Positions 63,842-64,000 of a stretch of DNA of 64,000 bases are shown piece after piece (the first letter of the stretch is position 1; each line of letters begins with the position of its first letter). Origin of the DNA: Ancylostoma caninum (Eukaryota; Nematoda; Chromadorea; Rhabditida; Ancylostomatidae); NCBI GenBank assembly GCA_037903475.1, contig JBAJFG010000593.1, positions 62,001 to 126,000 of the forward strand. The letters run 5' to 3'. Position numbers and translations under genes: made by a program. The notes below the pieces were generated by a model. The model searched no databases and had not been told where the DNA came from. It saw only the letters and a program-made list of their open reading frames with translations.

Positions 63842-64000
63842 TTAACCCTACTGTTTTTACCAATTTTTGGATCTATTTACCCATAGTGTTTAGGAGTGAA
63901 TATGACCATAATATTAAGTCAGTACTAGAAGGTTTACCAGAACTCCATAAAAGATATATGGACCAAAGCATCAGCCCATGTGACGCTTGGGGGGGTGACG

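Noticed and set aside
1..64000. CRISPR array, bacterial operon or phage features
   Set aside because: There are no regularly spaced direct repeats with unique spacers, and genes are intron-split and nematode-like throughout.

Overview
The window looks like a nematode chromosome, most probably a strongylid (hookworm-like) species. The evidence is the set of short coding exons with TTTCAG-type acceptors, a trehalose-6-phosphate synthase/phosphatase relative of the C. elegans TPS/GOB-1 type, an RTE-1-type retrotransposon, and very dense, recent, nested short transposons. The species assignment is inference; no search was run.

Host genes are few and stretched by repeats. On the minus strand, nine in-phase exons from 25424 down to 279 encode a complete HAD-type trehalose-phosphatase domain. 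Upstream of it on the same strand, two exons 11.6 kb apart (38037-37685 and 26125-25933) encode an ARL3 GTPase. On the plus strand, 47325-48023 is a single-exon divergent CLYBL/HpcH-like protein. At 57276-58329, spliced exons carry at least four copies of an unrecognised four-cysteine module; this is the best candidate here for something undescribed. A further unknown minus-strand gene fragment lies at 63841-62583.

Most of the rest is mobile DNA. There is one apparently intact RTE retrotransposon (15678-18834) with a short overlapping ORF1 and a likely 14-bp target duplication. There is a 5'-truncated RTE pseudogene caught between inverted arms (11416-14512), a CR1/Jockey-like relic (45640-46846), and a probable Penelope-like inverted relic (8078-9912). 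Non-autonomous Helitrons (1927-2755, 10112-11176, 39082-40090, 34232-34650) end in a hairpin plus CTAG, and the two complete ones sit between A and T. A non-autonomous hAT element (4471-5636) has a perfect 8-bp duplication.

Four short families recur: a TTAA-targeting family ending AGGCAG, a family with ends CAGTGGCGGACGCAG, a palindromic family with ends CAGTGCCGTAGATC, and TTCGAA-rich elements. Two nests are very informative. The RTE and a CAGTG-type MITE both sit inside one TTAA element (15582-19650). In the foldback at 48258-51385, one arm carries a TTAA element while the other arm keeps the empty site.

From 43.7 to 44.7 kb and from 54.3 to 56.5 kb the sequence is minisatellite, palindrome and microsatellite. 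Apparent open frames there are by-products of the repeats.
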